64,000 nucleotides of DNA, taken from NCBI GenBank assembly GCA_030762935.1, contig CM060899.1:66514501-66578500 (forward strand), read 5' to 3'. Source of the DNA: Hymenopus coronatus (taxonomy: Eukaryota; Arthropoda; Insecta; Mantodea; Hymenopodidae). Of the stretch, positions 32,939 through 44,280 are shown piece after piece. Made by a program: the position numbers and the translations under genes. The notes under the pieces are model-generated. The model made no database searches. It saw nothing but the letters and a program-made list of their open reading frames with translations, and was not told where the DNA came from. Every line of letters starts with the position of its first letter. The first letter of the stretch is position 1.

Positions 32939-33611
32939 TTAACACTTTGAAGCCCAAGCCCAAGTATAGCTCGGGCCATGCAAAATAGTCATGCAGCCCA
33001 TGCCTGAGTATAGCTCACGCAGGTATTATAAATGCTTTTAATGCAATTCCACGATCTTAAATGAGTCTTGGGCTATGTGACAAAGAACATACATCAGTTA
33101 TCATTTAGTTGTCTAATTTGTCCTTGCTTTAGTCAACTATTAGGAAATTTAGGAGAGTTAGTAATATTGATTGCTTGTGGGCAGTCCCGCTAGTTTGCTT
33201 GAATGTGGTGTTCTGTTTGTTACATTTTGGGTTCTTAAATGTTAAAATGCTGCATTTTCCTTGATTTCTGTGAACTGAAGCTGAAATTCAGTATACAAAT
33301 GAAGCTGTGGAAAATTCTGATTCCAAGGGAGAGTTTTTTGAACTTTCAATAAATGGAATGTAAGCTGCTTTATGCAGATTTTTTCAAACTCATATTTGAT
33401 ACCAGTTGGAAATTTAAAATAAAATATTAATTCGGAAGCTATGACTATTTTCTTACTTGTTGAGAAATCCTTGAATACCATAATTTTAGATTGTACCAAT
33501 ACTTTTTGCCAGATTTGATTGATGTACTGTAAATAATAACTCAAAGTAGGCATAAAAACTCTGGGTTTCTTGGCCCTTCAACTAAAGAAACGCCTGGCTT
33601 CGATGTGTTAA
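32939..33611 (+). mobile_element. piggyBac-type MITE (family P) copy b, complete
   Basis: Flanked by TTAA on both sides, with ends CACTTTGAAGCCCAAG and CTGGCTTCGATGTG as inverted repeats. Length about 670 bp. TTAA target use is diagnostic of the piggyBac superfamily. The copy starts only 35 bp after the donor of the host exon ending at 32904. Confidence 0.82.
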
Positions 33612-33900
33612 GACTTGTATCGAAGGATGTTGCCAGTTTCACTCCAAACTCAGAGGTAATTGTTTCATCAGTTACCATATTTATCCCCCCCCCCATGTTG
33701 AAAGTTCAGAACTGGAGGGTCGTCTTGTATTCTGAATACCATTCGGGGAAAAAGTAAGTTTCAAAATTCAAGGTTACGGCGGTGGTTTTGCCAGGTATAG
33801 ATTATGTCAAGGTCGCAAAGTAAGCGGCAGATTTTGTGCATTCCATTTCATGCCAAATAGTATCTGTTAACGGACCTATGCAAATTCCCATTGGAAACAA

Positions 33901-34412
33901 TCAGATGTGTTCCATTCACACGATTTTCTCTGCATCTCTGTAACAAATTATTGTTAATAAGCTTATTCTTCTATCTACTTCATGCTAATCAAGATAAACA
34001 TTAGCAGAAATGGTCTCATGTTTTAAAAAGTGGTTGTTATGGGATTGAAATACATTTCTTTGTGTGAATAAGAGTTGACATACTCCCATATGAGAAAAGT
34101 ATTTTAAAGCTGAAACTAATAACAAGGAATATCTCAAAAACGGTGAACTCCATGAAAAAAATGTATACAACATACATTGTGTGTTTTAACAAGCTCTACA
34201 TTTTTTGTCAGTAAGCTTTGTCTATCTCTTATGGTTTACTAGTCATTCAAAATTCTGCAAAATTCATCCAGAATAAACATGTCTTCAGATGCTATTCCCA
34301 GAAAATTGAAGATATACATTTTATTTGTCACATATCTTAAACATAAGAGATTTTAATCAAAATTGTTAGAGCCATTTTTGAGAAAATCAAAATTTTTGAA
34401 AAACGTTCCATT
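33901..34412 (+). repeat. H repeat copy 10, 3' truncated
   Basis: Starts TCAGATGTGTTCCATTCACA and stops at AAAACGTTCCATTAAAAACC, before the CA tract. Confidence 0.8.
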
Positions 34413-34649
34413 AAAAACCAATGCCACACTTTGAACTTTGAATTGCCACCACAAAACACATTGTGGAAGTTCATCAATCATCCACCAGGGACCAACACAC
34501 CTCAACATAGAACCTCCTGTAGAGATTCAGTTTGAAACTATCGACAATGAAGCCCACATGGCTTCGACACTGGTCTAGCAAAACAATATGCAAGTGTACT
34601 TAAAGTGTTACAAATCCAACTCAAATATAGTCTTAGTTTTCACACATGG

Positions 34650-35400
34650 TCCTATTATGGAAAACTAAAAGTAAAAACTGACAAGAGCTCATTGCAACAA
34701 TGATGTCTCAAACTGAGCTTAAACCTTAGAATATGGTTGGACAACAAGCTTTCCTGGAAATTGCACATAATGGAAATATGCAAAAACTTGTCAAATGTTT
34801 TATTTATCTTAAGAAGACTTAGGGTGTGTGTTTCCATTAGCACTTTCTTGACTGTTTATTATTGTTTATTTCATTGCCATTTAAACTATGGTATTTTGAT
34901 CTGGGGTAGCAGTGGGGAAGCCAAACAAGTATTTTTGCTCCAGAAGAAGGCTCTGAGAATAATAAAAAATTATAATTCTCACCAACATTGTGCACCTATT
35001 TTTAAAGAATTTGGAACTTTAACTGTGGCATCTTTGTATGCATTTGCATGCTTGAATATTATTCATCTCCAAAAGACAGATGAGTTACTTTTTTCTGATA
35101 TACATAACCATTATACAAGGTGTAGAAATAACATGGTACCTCCTAAATTTCAGTTACAGAAATCACTTAACTCTCATCTCTATCTTGGAGTGAACTTTTA
35201 AAATAAACTACCTTTAAATATAAGACAAAGAGCATTGTAAATGCAAATTCTTTTAAAATTAGAGTTAAAAACAGATTTAAGGAACTTAATTTTTATAACA
35301 TATAAGAATACTTAAATATAGATGCATTTTAATGACTTGCTGACGAAACCTATTGCATTGTGTGTGCGTCAAATGGTGAAATAAATTTATCATTAACTTT
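34650..35400 (+). pseudogene. Jockey/CR1-type LINE, reverse transcriptase C-terminal part and 3' UTR
   Basis: The frame at 34737-35201 reads DNKLSWKLHIMEICKNLSNV, LFILRRLRVCVSISTFLTVY, CLFHCHLNYGILIWGSSGEA and VFLLQKKALRIIKNYNS, the well-known thumb/C-terminal pattern (D-x-LxWxxHI, LRRL, LNYGIxxWGxS, LQKKAxRxI) of Jockey/CR1-like elements. Downstream NKLPLNIRQ continues past a stop, and the element ends with AAATAAATTTATC. 5'-truncated and inactive. Confidence 0.8.
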
Positions 35401-35439
35401 GATAATTCATATAAAGAATAAACAACTGTCTTAAATATG

Positions 35440-35830
35440 TATTATTAAGGATATAATCCAAAAACCAATGCGAATAATCTTAAGTGCATCTTTTAATATT
35501 GATCATGAAGCATCCAATATGCAAGAATGCATATACTCCAAAATAAATACTCACATTTCAGATCATTATACTCATTTTGTGCAGTATAACATAGCTAAAA
35601 ATAAGACTGAGTCACAACATATTAGGGTATTTCATGACCTAGGTAATGAAAATATACATAAATTAAATTCTGAAAATTAAGATATTATTTTTAGTCACAA
35701 TAATATAAATAATAAGTGGAACAATTTTTATACAATTTTTAAAATCCACTTTGATGATTCTTGCCCATTGAAACACAGTATGGTAAATAGGGTCAAAATG
35801 AAAAAATTGTACTGCCTTTTGAATTAGTTA
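35440..35830 (+). pseudogene. LINE endonuclease C-terminal fragment
   Basis: Reads HISDHYTHFVQYNIAKNKTE then, past a stop, NKWNNFYTIFKIHFDDSCPL. The SDH triad end of an apurinic-type endonuclease and the W-x-x-FY-x-xF...FPL linker before the RT domain match Jockey/CR1 LINEs. It lies downstream of the RT fragment at 34650, so the order is not collinear and this is a separate or rearranged copy. Confidence 0.6.
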
Positions 35831-35890
35831 AGTTAAAAGAAAAACTGTATGTATGTTTTATATGAGTACTTCAACTGTATACCATAAAAT

Positions 35891-36623
35891 TCTGATATGT
35901 TCCATTCACATGACTTTCTCTACAACTCTGTAACAAATTATTGTTGAAAAGTTTACACTTCTATTTACTTCATGCTAATCGAGAAACAATTAGCAGGAAT
36001 AATCTTATTCCTTGCTTCCTTGTAAGTAGAAGCAAAATAAGGGAGTACGATAGATTAAAGTGATAGTCAAAAGCCGGTTGCTATGTGACTGCAGTTCCTT
36101 TGTTTGTATGTACATGAGTTGACAAATTCTGTATGAGAAAAGCATAAGCTTTTTTAAGCTGAAACCAAAAAAAGGGAATATCTAAAAAACAATCAACTCC
36201 ATCAAAAAGGGCTCTACATTTTTTGTGCAGTAAGTTTTTGTCCATCTCTTATGGTTTCACAGTTATGTAAAATTCCGTAAATTACATCCAGAATAAAGTA
36301 GTCTTCAGAGGCTATCCCCAGAAAATTCAAGTTATATATTTTATTTGCCAGGTAAATATTTTTAATATCCCATATTTTAATCAAAATCGTTAGAGATTTT
36401 TGAAAAAATTAAAATTTTCAAAAAAAGTTCTATGTAAAGGGTAGTTTGGGGTAGAGGGATTTTTCTCAAAATCTTTGTGTTGCAACCCTGGAAGATACTG
36501 AACTTAAATACCAAGTTTGGTACTTTACCAACTTTTCGTTGTTGAGTTATCGAGTTCACAGACATACACATGGACCTTTTTCTGAAAATCCTTTTTTTGG
36601 ATACAGGGGACCCTAAAACATAT
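35891..36623 (+). repeat. H repeat copy 11, 3' truncated next to the last exon
   Basis: Starts TCTGATATGTTCCATTCACA and ends GGGGACCCTAAAACATATT. The hairpin end is missing. The terminal host exon starts 88 bp further on. Confidence 0.82.
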
Positions 36624-36711
36624 TAACAAATCTGCACTGAAAAATGTTCTATTCATAAGTATCACTGTTGGTAAGACTATGTTGTTAATTGCAAACAAAT
36701 TTCTGCTACAG

Positions 36712-37000
36712 ATTCTTGCGCCGCTTGGAGCTGAGTTTGAAAAGACGGGAAACACTGGTTAGTCCTTCAGAGAGCGTGGACAGCTGTGAAGAGGAGGAAG
36801 ACGACGAAGGCTGTTCTCCCCCATCCATGTCCCCTCTTCTGGGTCGGCATTATCGGCAGAAGAGCAGCAGTTACGGACATCTGCAGCAAGACAGAAGCCG
36901 AAAGCAGACTGCTGTCGCAGCGCAGCAGCTACTAATACCCCCAGAGGAAAGACTTTGGCAGCAAGTTCGTGTGACAGGAACCAGTGGTCATACCGACTAA
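36712..37000 (+). CDS. Host gene terminal coding exon with stop
   Basis: The acceptor is tttctgctacAG; the first base completes Arg from the previous exon. The product reads FLRRLELSLKRRETLVSPSE, SVDSCEEEEDDEGCSPPSMS, PLLGRHYRQKSSSYGHLQQD, and ends RVTGTSGHTD before TAA at 36998-37000. A basic helix, an acidic cluster and an RQKSSSYG-type basophilic kinase site are visible. The last residues do not form a standard PDZ-binding motif. The six exons together give 1,126 codons including the stop with no frame break, which is strong internal evidence for the model. An H repeat copy ends only about 90 bp upstream of this exon, so that branch-point region is tightly confined. Confidence 0.9.
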
Positions 37001-37547
37001 ACTGTAACAAGGGTTGGCCAAAGAGGTAAAGGCCTAACATCAGTTTTAACCCTGTAAACATATTTTAATTGTGGTGAAGTTAGCAACCAATCATCAGTAT
37101 TACAAGATATAAACTATGCAATGGTTTTATGAAAAGAGAAACTAATTACTATTAAGTACATATTTTCAGTACTTCATCTGACATTTTAGGGACTGCTATT
37201 TTTGAATGGTACTTTCTATATTTTACAGAAATCTTTTAACACACAATAACAAAAATGTTGTATATATAATTGTAAATATTCAACATATTTCATAAGCTTT
37301 TAGGAATTGAAGATAACTAAAGTATTCTAAACTTCCTCTGAAAACCTCTGTGGCCAACCCTATGTCTAGCACTTGTTATGAGATTCTCGCTAGATCTGTG
37401 AAGGTACAAAAAAGTCTAAACCTGCTCATTTACTGTTGATGTTGTTAAGTCAGTAAAACATATCTAAACAGTAACTATCCAAATGTTAATCTGCTGTAAC
37501 AATCACATGAATGATACCCAATAATAGAGGTAGTTAGTTAATTTCGT
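37001..37547 (+). other. Probable 3' UTR of the host gene
   Basis: This is AT-rich, non-repetitive sequence directly after the stop codon and before a SINE starting at about 37548. No AATAAA is seen in this stretch, so the true poly(A) site may lie further on, beyond the SINE and H copy, or use a variant signal. The UTR call is from position only. Confidence 0.5.
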
Positions 37548-37902
37548 GCAGATCCTAACTGGAGCTGACATAGTTACGATGTTTCTTTCATCGCATTTTA
37601 ATTTATAGTTCATGACTTCACTGCTATTTGCCATAGTAACAAGGGATTGGCTCTACACCCACAGATGGCACTATAGAATGAAATCACGAATTGCAGATGC
37701 AAAATGGTGAAATTTTGCCCAGAACCTTCTTTTTTCAAAGTGCAACTAAACATTACATGGGACCACTGGCTTTGCTTCCCTTCTGAAGGAAGCCATGCTA
37801 AGGGTTTTTGTGTCCAAAAAAATCCATCACCCTCCGCCTGGTTTGAAACCGCAATCTTGGGTTTTAGATGCTAATATGGCATCCACTACACCACAGAGGG
37901 CA
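37548..37902 (-). repeat. SINE family A-prime, reverse copy
   Basis: Reverse strand: same tRNA-like head as family A (GTAGTGGATGCCATATTAGC region and GGTTTCAAACC) and the same AAAAACCCTTAGCATGGCTT motif, but a different tail (CATAGTTACGATGTTTCTTT in + text). A second copy with this tail is at 52015-52280. Confidence 0.72.
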
Positions 37903-37945
37903 ACAATAATGGATGTAAGGCCATAAAATTTATAAAAAAAAAAAA

Positions 37946-38788
37946 TCTGATGTGCTCCATTCACATAACTTTCTCTACATCTCTGTAACAAATAATTGTT
38001 AATTCTTCCATATATTCAATGCTAGAACAATAGCACAAACGGTCCTATTACTTAATTCCATTATAAGAAGGAAAAAAGGGAATACACTAGGCTAAACTGA
38101 CAGTCAAATGTTTTAAAATGAGGTTGCTATGGGAATGAAATTTGTTTCTTTGTATGGTCAAGCTTTGACAAGTTCCTGTATGAGAAAAGTTTAAAGCATT
38201 TTAAAACTGAAATCAATAACAAGGAATATCTCGAAAATGGCTAACTCGATGAAAAAAATGAATATGGCATAAATTGTGTGTTTTATCGTGATCTTTATTT
38301 TTTGTGTAGTAAGTTTTTGTCTATTTCTTATGGTTTACCCGTTATGCAAAATTCAATAAAAATCATCCAAATAAACATGTTTTTATAGGCTTTTCTCAGA
38401 AAATTCAAGATATACATTTTATTTGTCATGTAAATATCTTAAATATAAGAGATTTTAATCAAAACCATTAGAGCTATTTTTGAGAAAATCAAAAATTTTG
38501 AATTTGTTTCATGTAAAGGATACTTGGGGTGGGGGAATTTTCATGAAATTCTTTGTGTTGCATCCTTGGAAGATACTAAACTTAAATACCAAGTTTGGTA
38601 TTTTACCGACTTTTCGTTTTTGAGTTATCATGTTCACAGTCACACAGACACACACACACATACCTTATCTGAAAATGCTTTTTTTGGATACATATATTTC
38701 CGGTGAAATCTTGGTATCAAATTTTTGAATGGAATGCAATACCTTCTCTATACACTATGTACATAGTATGTATAGAGAAAGTAAAAAA
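37946..38788 (+). repeat. H repeat copy 12, full length
   Basis: Starts TCTGATGTGCTCCATTCACA and ends ATAGAGAAAGTAAAAAA. The stem TTCTCTATACACTATG/TA/CATAGTATGTATAGAGAA is well kept. The CA tract is at 38640-38661. Confidence 0.85.
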
Positions 38789-38789
38789 T

Positions 38790-39405
38790 GTTGGTTGGTG
38801 GTAATATTTAATCCACTCATCAATGGTTTTTTGAACAGAATTTACAGGGATACCAAAAACTGGTTCAGTATATGCTTCATGTACTAAGCTCAAATTAAAA
38901 ATTTGGAAGTGGTGCAATAAATGTAGGGTTCAAGGAGTATTTAGTATTACCATATTAAAAAGGGCTTAATTATAAATAAAAAATTAATATCTTATTAAAG
39001 GTTTCACATAATTCATTAAAATTTTGTGTGCACTGTTATGTTTTATGTTTTAAGTATATGGCAAAAAAATCACATCAATTAGAAAAGAATTGTAATTTTT
39101 TTTTTATTTTTACAGATTAGTTGTATTAATAATTTAAAAGAAAATGTATTTCTGATCATTATTTCACATGATTGTTACACAGATTAACAAGAAATCATAA
39201 TTCTGGATAGAAAATTTGCAAATTATTACATAGATACTTCTAATACATTTTGATCACTAACCCTTGAGGAGGCATGCTCTTTAATGTTACATGAGCATGT
39301 GCGCGGTGTATTCTGTACACACTACAGCTAAATAACAGTGTGTTCCTATACCTTTCCATTTATAGCACTAATTTACAATACATTATTCACAGACTAAAAA
39401 ACACA
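38790..39405. other. AT-rich sequence without recognised features
   Basis: No gene or repeat identified. Long T-run at about 39100. Confidence 0.4.
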
Positions 39406-39407
39406 TT

Positions 39408-39945
39408 TTAACAGCTTGGGCTGTGCAACATGTTCATGAGGCCGCATAGCTCGGGCAGGTATTTCTAACACTTTTAATGCAATTCCACGACCTTAACTCG
39501 GTCTTGGGCTACCCGCAATGAACATACATCAGTTATCGTTTAGTTGTCTGATTTTTGCTGCCATCTGTCCTTGCTTGTGACTATTAGGAAATTTAGGAGA
39601 GTTAGTAATATTGGCTGATCTCGGGTAGTTGTGCCATTTTCCTTTCAATATACAAATGAAGGTCTGTTAAATTCCAATTCCAAGGGAGTGTCTTTTGAAA
39701 TTTCAATAAATGTAGTGTAAACAGCTTTACGCAGATTTTTTCAAACTCATATTTGATACTTGTTGTAAATTTAAAATAAAATATTAATACGGAAGTTATG
39801 GCTATTCTCTTACTTGCTGAGAAATCCTTGAATACCATACTTTTAGATTGTTCCAATACTTTTTGACAGATTTGATTGATGTACTGAAGGCACCTGGGTT
39901 TCTTGGCACTCCAACTAAAGAAATGCCTGGGCTTCAATGTGTTAA
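39408..39945 (+). mobile_element. piggyBac-type MITE (family P) copy c, internally deleted
   Basis: TTAA at both ends; the right end CTGGGCTTCAATGTG is intact, the left end is decayed (CAGCTTGGGCTGTGC). The - strand frame reads YINQICQKVLEQSKSMVFKD, shared with copies a and b. Confidence 0.75.
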
Positions 39946-40045
39946 CTTTATGCTTATCAATACTGTGTGTTCCTTTTTATCTGTGATTTCTCACGCCAAA
40001 ATCATTCAGTGCCATTGCTGATGAAGTGAAATTGAAATAGAGTTT

Positions 40046-40291
40046 TTATTTGTGAACACTCTTTAACTGCTGTGTTTCTCAGTGTCCCATTCTATACTGG
40101 GTGTGAAAGAACGCTTAATTTTGCTCAGAGGCCTCTTTTACTAGGCTTAAGGTTCTTTTACGTGCTGTAAATCTATGACATGGGACCAACAGCTTTACTT
40201 CCCTTCCAAATCCATCATCCTCCACTAAACGATTGAACCCACAACCTTGGGTATATGAAGTTAACATGGTAACCATTATACTATAGAGGCC
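40046..40291 (-). repeat. SINE family A, reverse copy
   Basis: Contains CCCATTCTATACTGGGTGTG and the complement of the head (CATGGTAACCATTATACTAT). Matches 1921-2195 in reverse. Confidence 0.8.
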
Positions 40292-40955
40292 AATACTGAT
40301 AAAGCGGGTTTATATACTGTCCCTCTAGTGACAGAAGATCATAATTAATGTGACGGCAAGGATGATGAGGCAAGTTCGATACTATCTCTCAAGTGGCAGA
40401 ACACTCCATATAATGTGATTCCTGATGATAAGACTTTTGATAGATGTTCAAACTTGATAGTTTAGAATATGTATCATATTTATTGCAGCAATAAAGGGTG
40501 TTAGAGGTATGAGTGCACAGATTTTGCATGCTGGGAGATCCAACAATAATATCATCTATCTTGAAAGGTAACTGAGATAATTCAACATTATTAAATACAA
40601 TATTATCTACACAGTCTGGCAAAAGAGTAGAACTTAAGAGACAAATGTTTTGTTTTAGTTTGTGTTTGAAATCCAGTTCGCAAGTGTGTGTGTGTGTGTC
40701 TTTATTATGAGCTACTGCCACTAATGATGGGTGGAATGGTTTTCTTTCTAGCTATCCAATTGTATTCACAAGACCTCAACTAAAGGCTGCATAAGAGGCT
40801 ATGCATAAGTTTTTAGTCTGATCAAAAATAAATCAAATTCAAATGTGAATTAGGAAAGTACCTCATTTAGGGTATCTGGAATAATAAATCAAAGCTACAT
40901 CTTTGCTAAACAGGAAATTCATTAATGGTCAATAACTGTAACATCAATAATATGA
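40292..40955. other. Sequence with a - strand open frame of unknown nature
   Basis: A - strand frame at 40389-40721 (CELDFKHKLKQNICLLSSTL) has no recognised motif and overlaps a GTGTGT run; probably a decayed element. Confidence 0.3.
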
Positions 40956-40959
40956 TGTG

Positions 40960-41340
40960 CTCATTTACAGTAGATGCCCAAAAGTGCTCCATTAGAATCT
41001 ATGCAGGCATCGCATTTCCTTAGCCAATTTTGCCCTACCTTTTTTAGAGCTTCTGCATTCTGCCCAATTTCTAGGCCTGCTTCAAACAAGGATGCAAAGA
41101 TCATCAATGATAGCAACCTTGTCATGGTACACTTTACTCTTCAAATGTTCCCAGAAATAATAATCTAAAGGATTGAGCTTTGCTATAAGCAAGAAACATA
41201 TCTAGATACTCTTGATTTGTAAAGACTGCCATAGTTCTAAATGCATTTAATGCATCTGATGCACTGACAACTAGCTATTGTGCAAGGCATTGATGAACAA
41301 CATTACTGTCAATGACCATGACTTTATTCCTGTAGATACA
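40960..41340 (-). pseudogene. Tc1/mariner-type transposase C-terminal fragment
   Basis: The - strand reads LDYYFWEHLKSKVYHDKVAT followed by IDDL and, further on, AKLAKEMRC. The DYxxWxxLKxxVYxxKxxTxxxL pattern is that following the third catalytic Asp in Tc1/mariner transposases. No upstream domain is present. Confidence 0.6.
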
Positions 41341-41355
41341 CTGGAATCCAATTCA

Positions 41356-41988
41356 TTAACACATTGGAGCCCAAGTCTAAGTACATCTCGGGTCATGCGA
41401 AATGTTCATGAGGCCCACACCCAAGCATAGCTCGGGAAGGTATTTCTAACACTTTTAATGCCATCAGTTATCGTTTAGTTATCTGATTTGTGCTGCCATC
41501 TGTCCTTGCTTTAGTCAACTATTTGGAATTTTAGGAGATTTAGTAATATTAATTGCTCTTGGGTAGTCGTGCCATTTTCTTTGAAGGTGGTGATCTGTTT
41601 GCTACGTTTGTGCTCTTAAATGTTAAAATGCTACATTTTCCTTGATTTCTGTGAACTGAAGCTGAAATACAGGATACAAATGAAGCTGTGGAAAATTCTG
41701 GTTCCAAGGGAGTTATTTGAGCTTTGAATAAATGGAGTGTAAGCAGTTTTACACAGTCTTTTTCAAACTCATATTTGACACTTGTAAATTTAAAATAAAA
41801 TATTAATACAAAAGCTATGACTATTTTCTTACTCGTTCAGAAATCCTTGAATGCCATACTTTTAGATTGTCCCAATACTTTTCGACAGGTTTAATTGATG
41901 TACTGTAAATAATAACTCAAAGTAGGGGTAAAAACCCTGAGTTTCTTGGCACTTCAGCTACTGAAACGCCCGGGCTTCAATGTGTTAA
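41356..41988 (+). mobile_element. piggyBac-type MITE (family P) copy d, complete
   Basis: TTAA flanks, ends CACATTGGAGCCCAAG and CCGGGCTTCAATGTG. Slight internal deletion near 41460 against copy b. Confidence 0.82.
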
Positions 41989-41989
41989 T

Positions 41990-43250
41990 ATCATGTTGTG
42001 ATTAAACAACTCAATTTAGCAACAAATGGTACAAATACAAATAACTCAACTTTTGTGACTCTGCCTCACTATTCTAATAGCAGAAGTAAACAATAATGGT
42101 GACATATTCACAATCAAACATTTCATTTATTTTATCTTTTATTTATGCAACTTTAGAGGAAAATAGTAGAGGAAGCTAAGTTTCGGCTTAATGTCAGGAA
42201 GTTGCCGTTGAAGTATGTACACTCATACCCCTATCACTTACTTATACAAAAGTATGAACACTCAACCATTCACAAGGTGTGTTGTGCACATATTCAGCAT
42301 GTCAACAAAGCAATTTTTTAATGTTATTCATTACTGCAGATGCAAGGAATTTGAGAAGGTTGGTTCTACTAATTACCAATGCAATCAAATTCAGAGAACT
42401 GTGGTTTCTAGGTAGAGGTCCCTCTGACTACTTTCTCTTCCCCATACATAGCTAGTCTTTTAAGGTAGAGGTCACTGTGATTGTTTTCTCTTCCACAATC
42501 AGTACTCTTCAGTAGAGAGTGCTATGACTTCAATGAAGGCTCACCAGTCAACTATGACATAATTCTTGCTGTATTAGGGAATGGGAAATTACGCATAAAA
42601 ATGACCATCTATGAACTTCTTAAATATTATGTGAGTGCTAACTGGTTACAATAAATTAATTATTTTTAAATTAATTCACTTTGGTTTCAAATAAATAATA
42701 CACACTGCATTTCTCACAGATGACCCTGTTTCAAGATAATTTTTCGGAATGTTTTTTACAGTGTGGAAAAATTTTCAAAATATTTGTAACTGGTACATAG
42801 TAGAACGATGAACTACTTCACTAAGCTGTGAATTGGCAGAAGTAAAGAAGTTCATCATTCCACTACCAGAGAGGAGACTGCAGTCAACTACAACCAGCAA
42901 GGACAATTGGGCCCCGAGGTTGAAAATAGAAGCAACAGCTCACCAAACTAGTTCCTCATAAATCAAAAATGTAAATGACATAATGTTAAAAAATCAGCTT
43001 CAATAGTATACTCATATAATTTGATGTCAGTGTTACTAAAATCCTCTAAACATCAATTGGGCCTCTTAGTAATTAATTTGTATCTAACAATTCGAAAAAA
43101 GTCTCACATTTATAGATGTCTTGGTAAGTAAACAGTGTCTTAACCAATTCAAATAAACCACAATTCACTTTAATCGTTGAAGCATTACAAAATAGCTGAA
43201 ACACAATCAACAAATACCATTTTCTATAAATTAAAAAATTCCATAAATAT
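41990..43250. other. Intergenic sequence with one exon candidate
   Basis: Apart from 42157-42212 nothing is recognised. 42770-42960 has a GC-richer part (GAGAGGAGACTGCAGTCAAC) that weakly resembles the inverted unit at 49847-50023. Confidence 0.35.
42157..42212 (+). CDS. Candidate 56-nt exon downstream of the main gene
   Basis: A long pyrimidine-rich tract ends in ctttAG, then comes a single open frame reading RKIVEEAKFRLNVRKLPL, then a GTATGT donor at 42213. It starts in phase 0 and ends in phase 2. The other two frames stop. The charged helical composition is protein-like. It does not fit the host gene, whose stop is at 37000, so it would be a neighbouring gene or chance. Confidence 0.3.
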
Positions 43251-43254
43251 GTGT

Positions 43255-44280
43255 AAGCTTTCACGGCCGGTGTCCATATGTTTTATAATTTAAAATTTCT
43301 GGACTGTTTTGCCTGTAAGTTAAATTATTGTTGTTGCTTAAAATATTTCTACCTGATGTTTCGTCCCTGTCTCTGTGGAGATCATCTTCAGAGGTATTGT
43401 GTTCACCTTACTTCTCTGTCAAGAACTAAATACATTGTAAAATAGAGCCACTATGTATACTAGTGGCCCAGTCATGGGGATAGGTTCTGCTGCTGTTAGT
43501 ATCTTGCATGAAGGTTTCAGAGTTGGGAAAGTATGCGAATCCAGGTTTTGTTTAGTTAGAAACCTTCATCTTTAGTAACCCTTAATTGCATGAATTATTT
43601 TGCTACATATGCTGTTCTTCCTCTAATTCACAAAGCGTTATTTATATCCGTTTCACTGGCATCACAACTGAAGCGACTTGAATGATCATTAGTGTGATGT
43701 GAAGTGGACTAGCCAACCATTCAAAGCTGAATCTTGTGAGTTTTAGTCCCAACACCTGTAATCAAATGGTCTGTGGTAAAGGATGGGGAGGGCCCAAGTA
43801 AAATATCCGGTGTGATGGTATGTTTGGATGCTGACGGTGTTACATTTGACTGCAGTTGCATGGAGTTTGCTCTTTATTATTAAAAAAAAAAAACTATTAA
43901 TATTTTTACAATATGAGACAGCTATAACTAGTCTAATTTTATTGTTGAAGGTTAGTGTTAAACAAAATTAGAAAACAAGTTCACTAAAATTACTAAAAGC
44001 TCTTATTAATCATCTTTATTGCACACATGCAACACCATGCAATAAAGGGTTAAAGTGTTAGTATGTTTGAACTCTGTATAAGCAGGGATAATAATGTTGC
44101 TAAAACCGCCACTTTATCGTATTCCATTTGGTGGTCAACCAAGGATAAAACATGCTGTGCTATGACTGGCACTACTAAATGAAGTATCAGCATGTTCATT
44201 AACAGAATACAAAAGAAACTGCAACCTAGAACAAACAGAAAAATCAGTCCCTGATTACGGTAGCTAGCTTTCATTTATTT
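43255..44280 (-). pseudogene. Penelope-like element fragment, terminal module and GIY-YIG remnant
   Basis: The + text begins AAGCTTTCACGGCCGGTGTC, as in the PLE at 14046, followed by TGATGTTTCGTCCCTG and GGAGATCATCTTCAGAGG (reverse complement CTCTGAAGATGATCTCC ... GGGACGAAACATCA). On the - strand at about 44100-44190 the sequence reads VIAQHVLSLVDHQMEYDKVA, matching the SAVAEH...DHxxxYDxxxxLA end of PLE GIY-YIG domains. The reverse transcriptase is missing. Confidence 0.62.
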
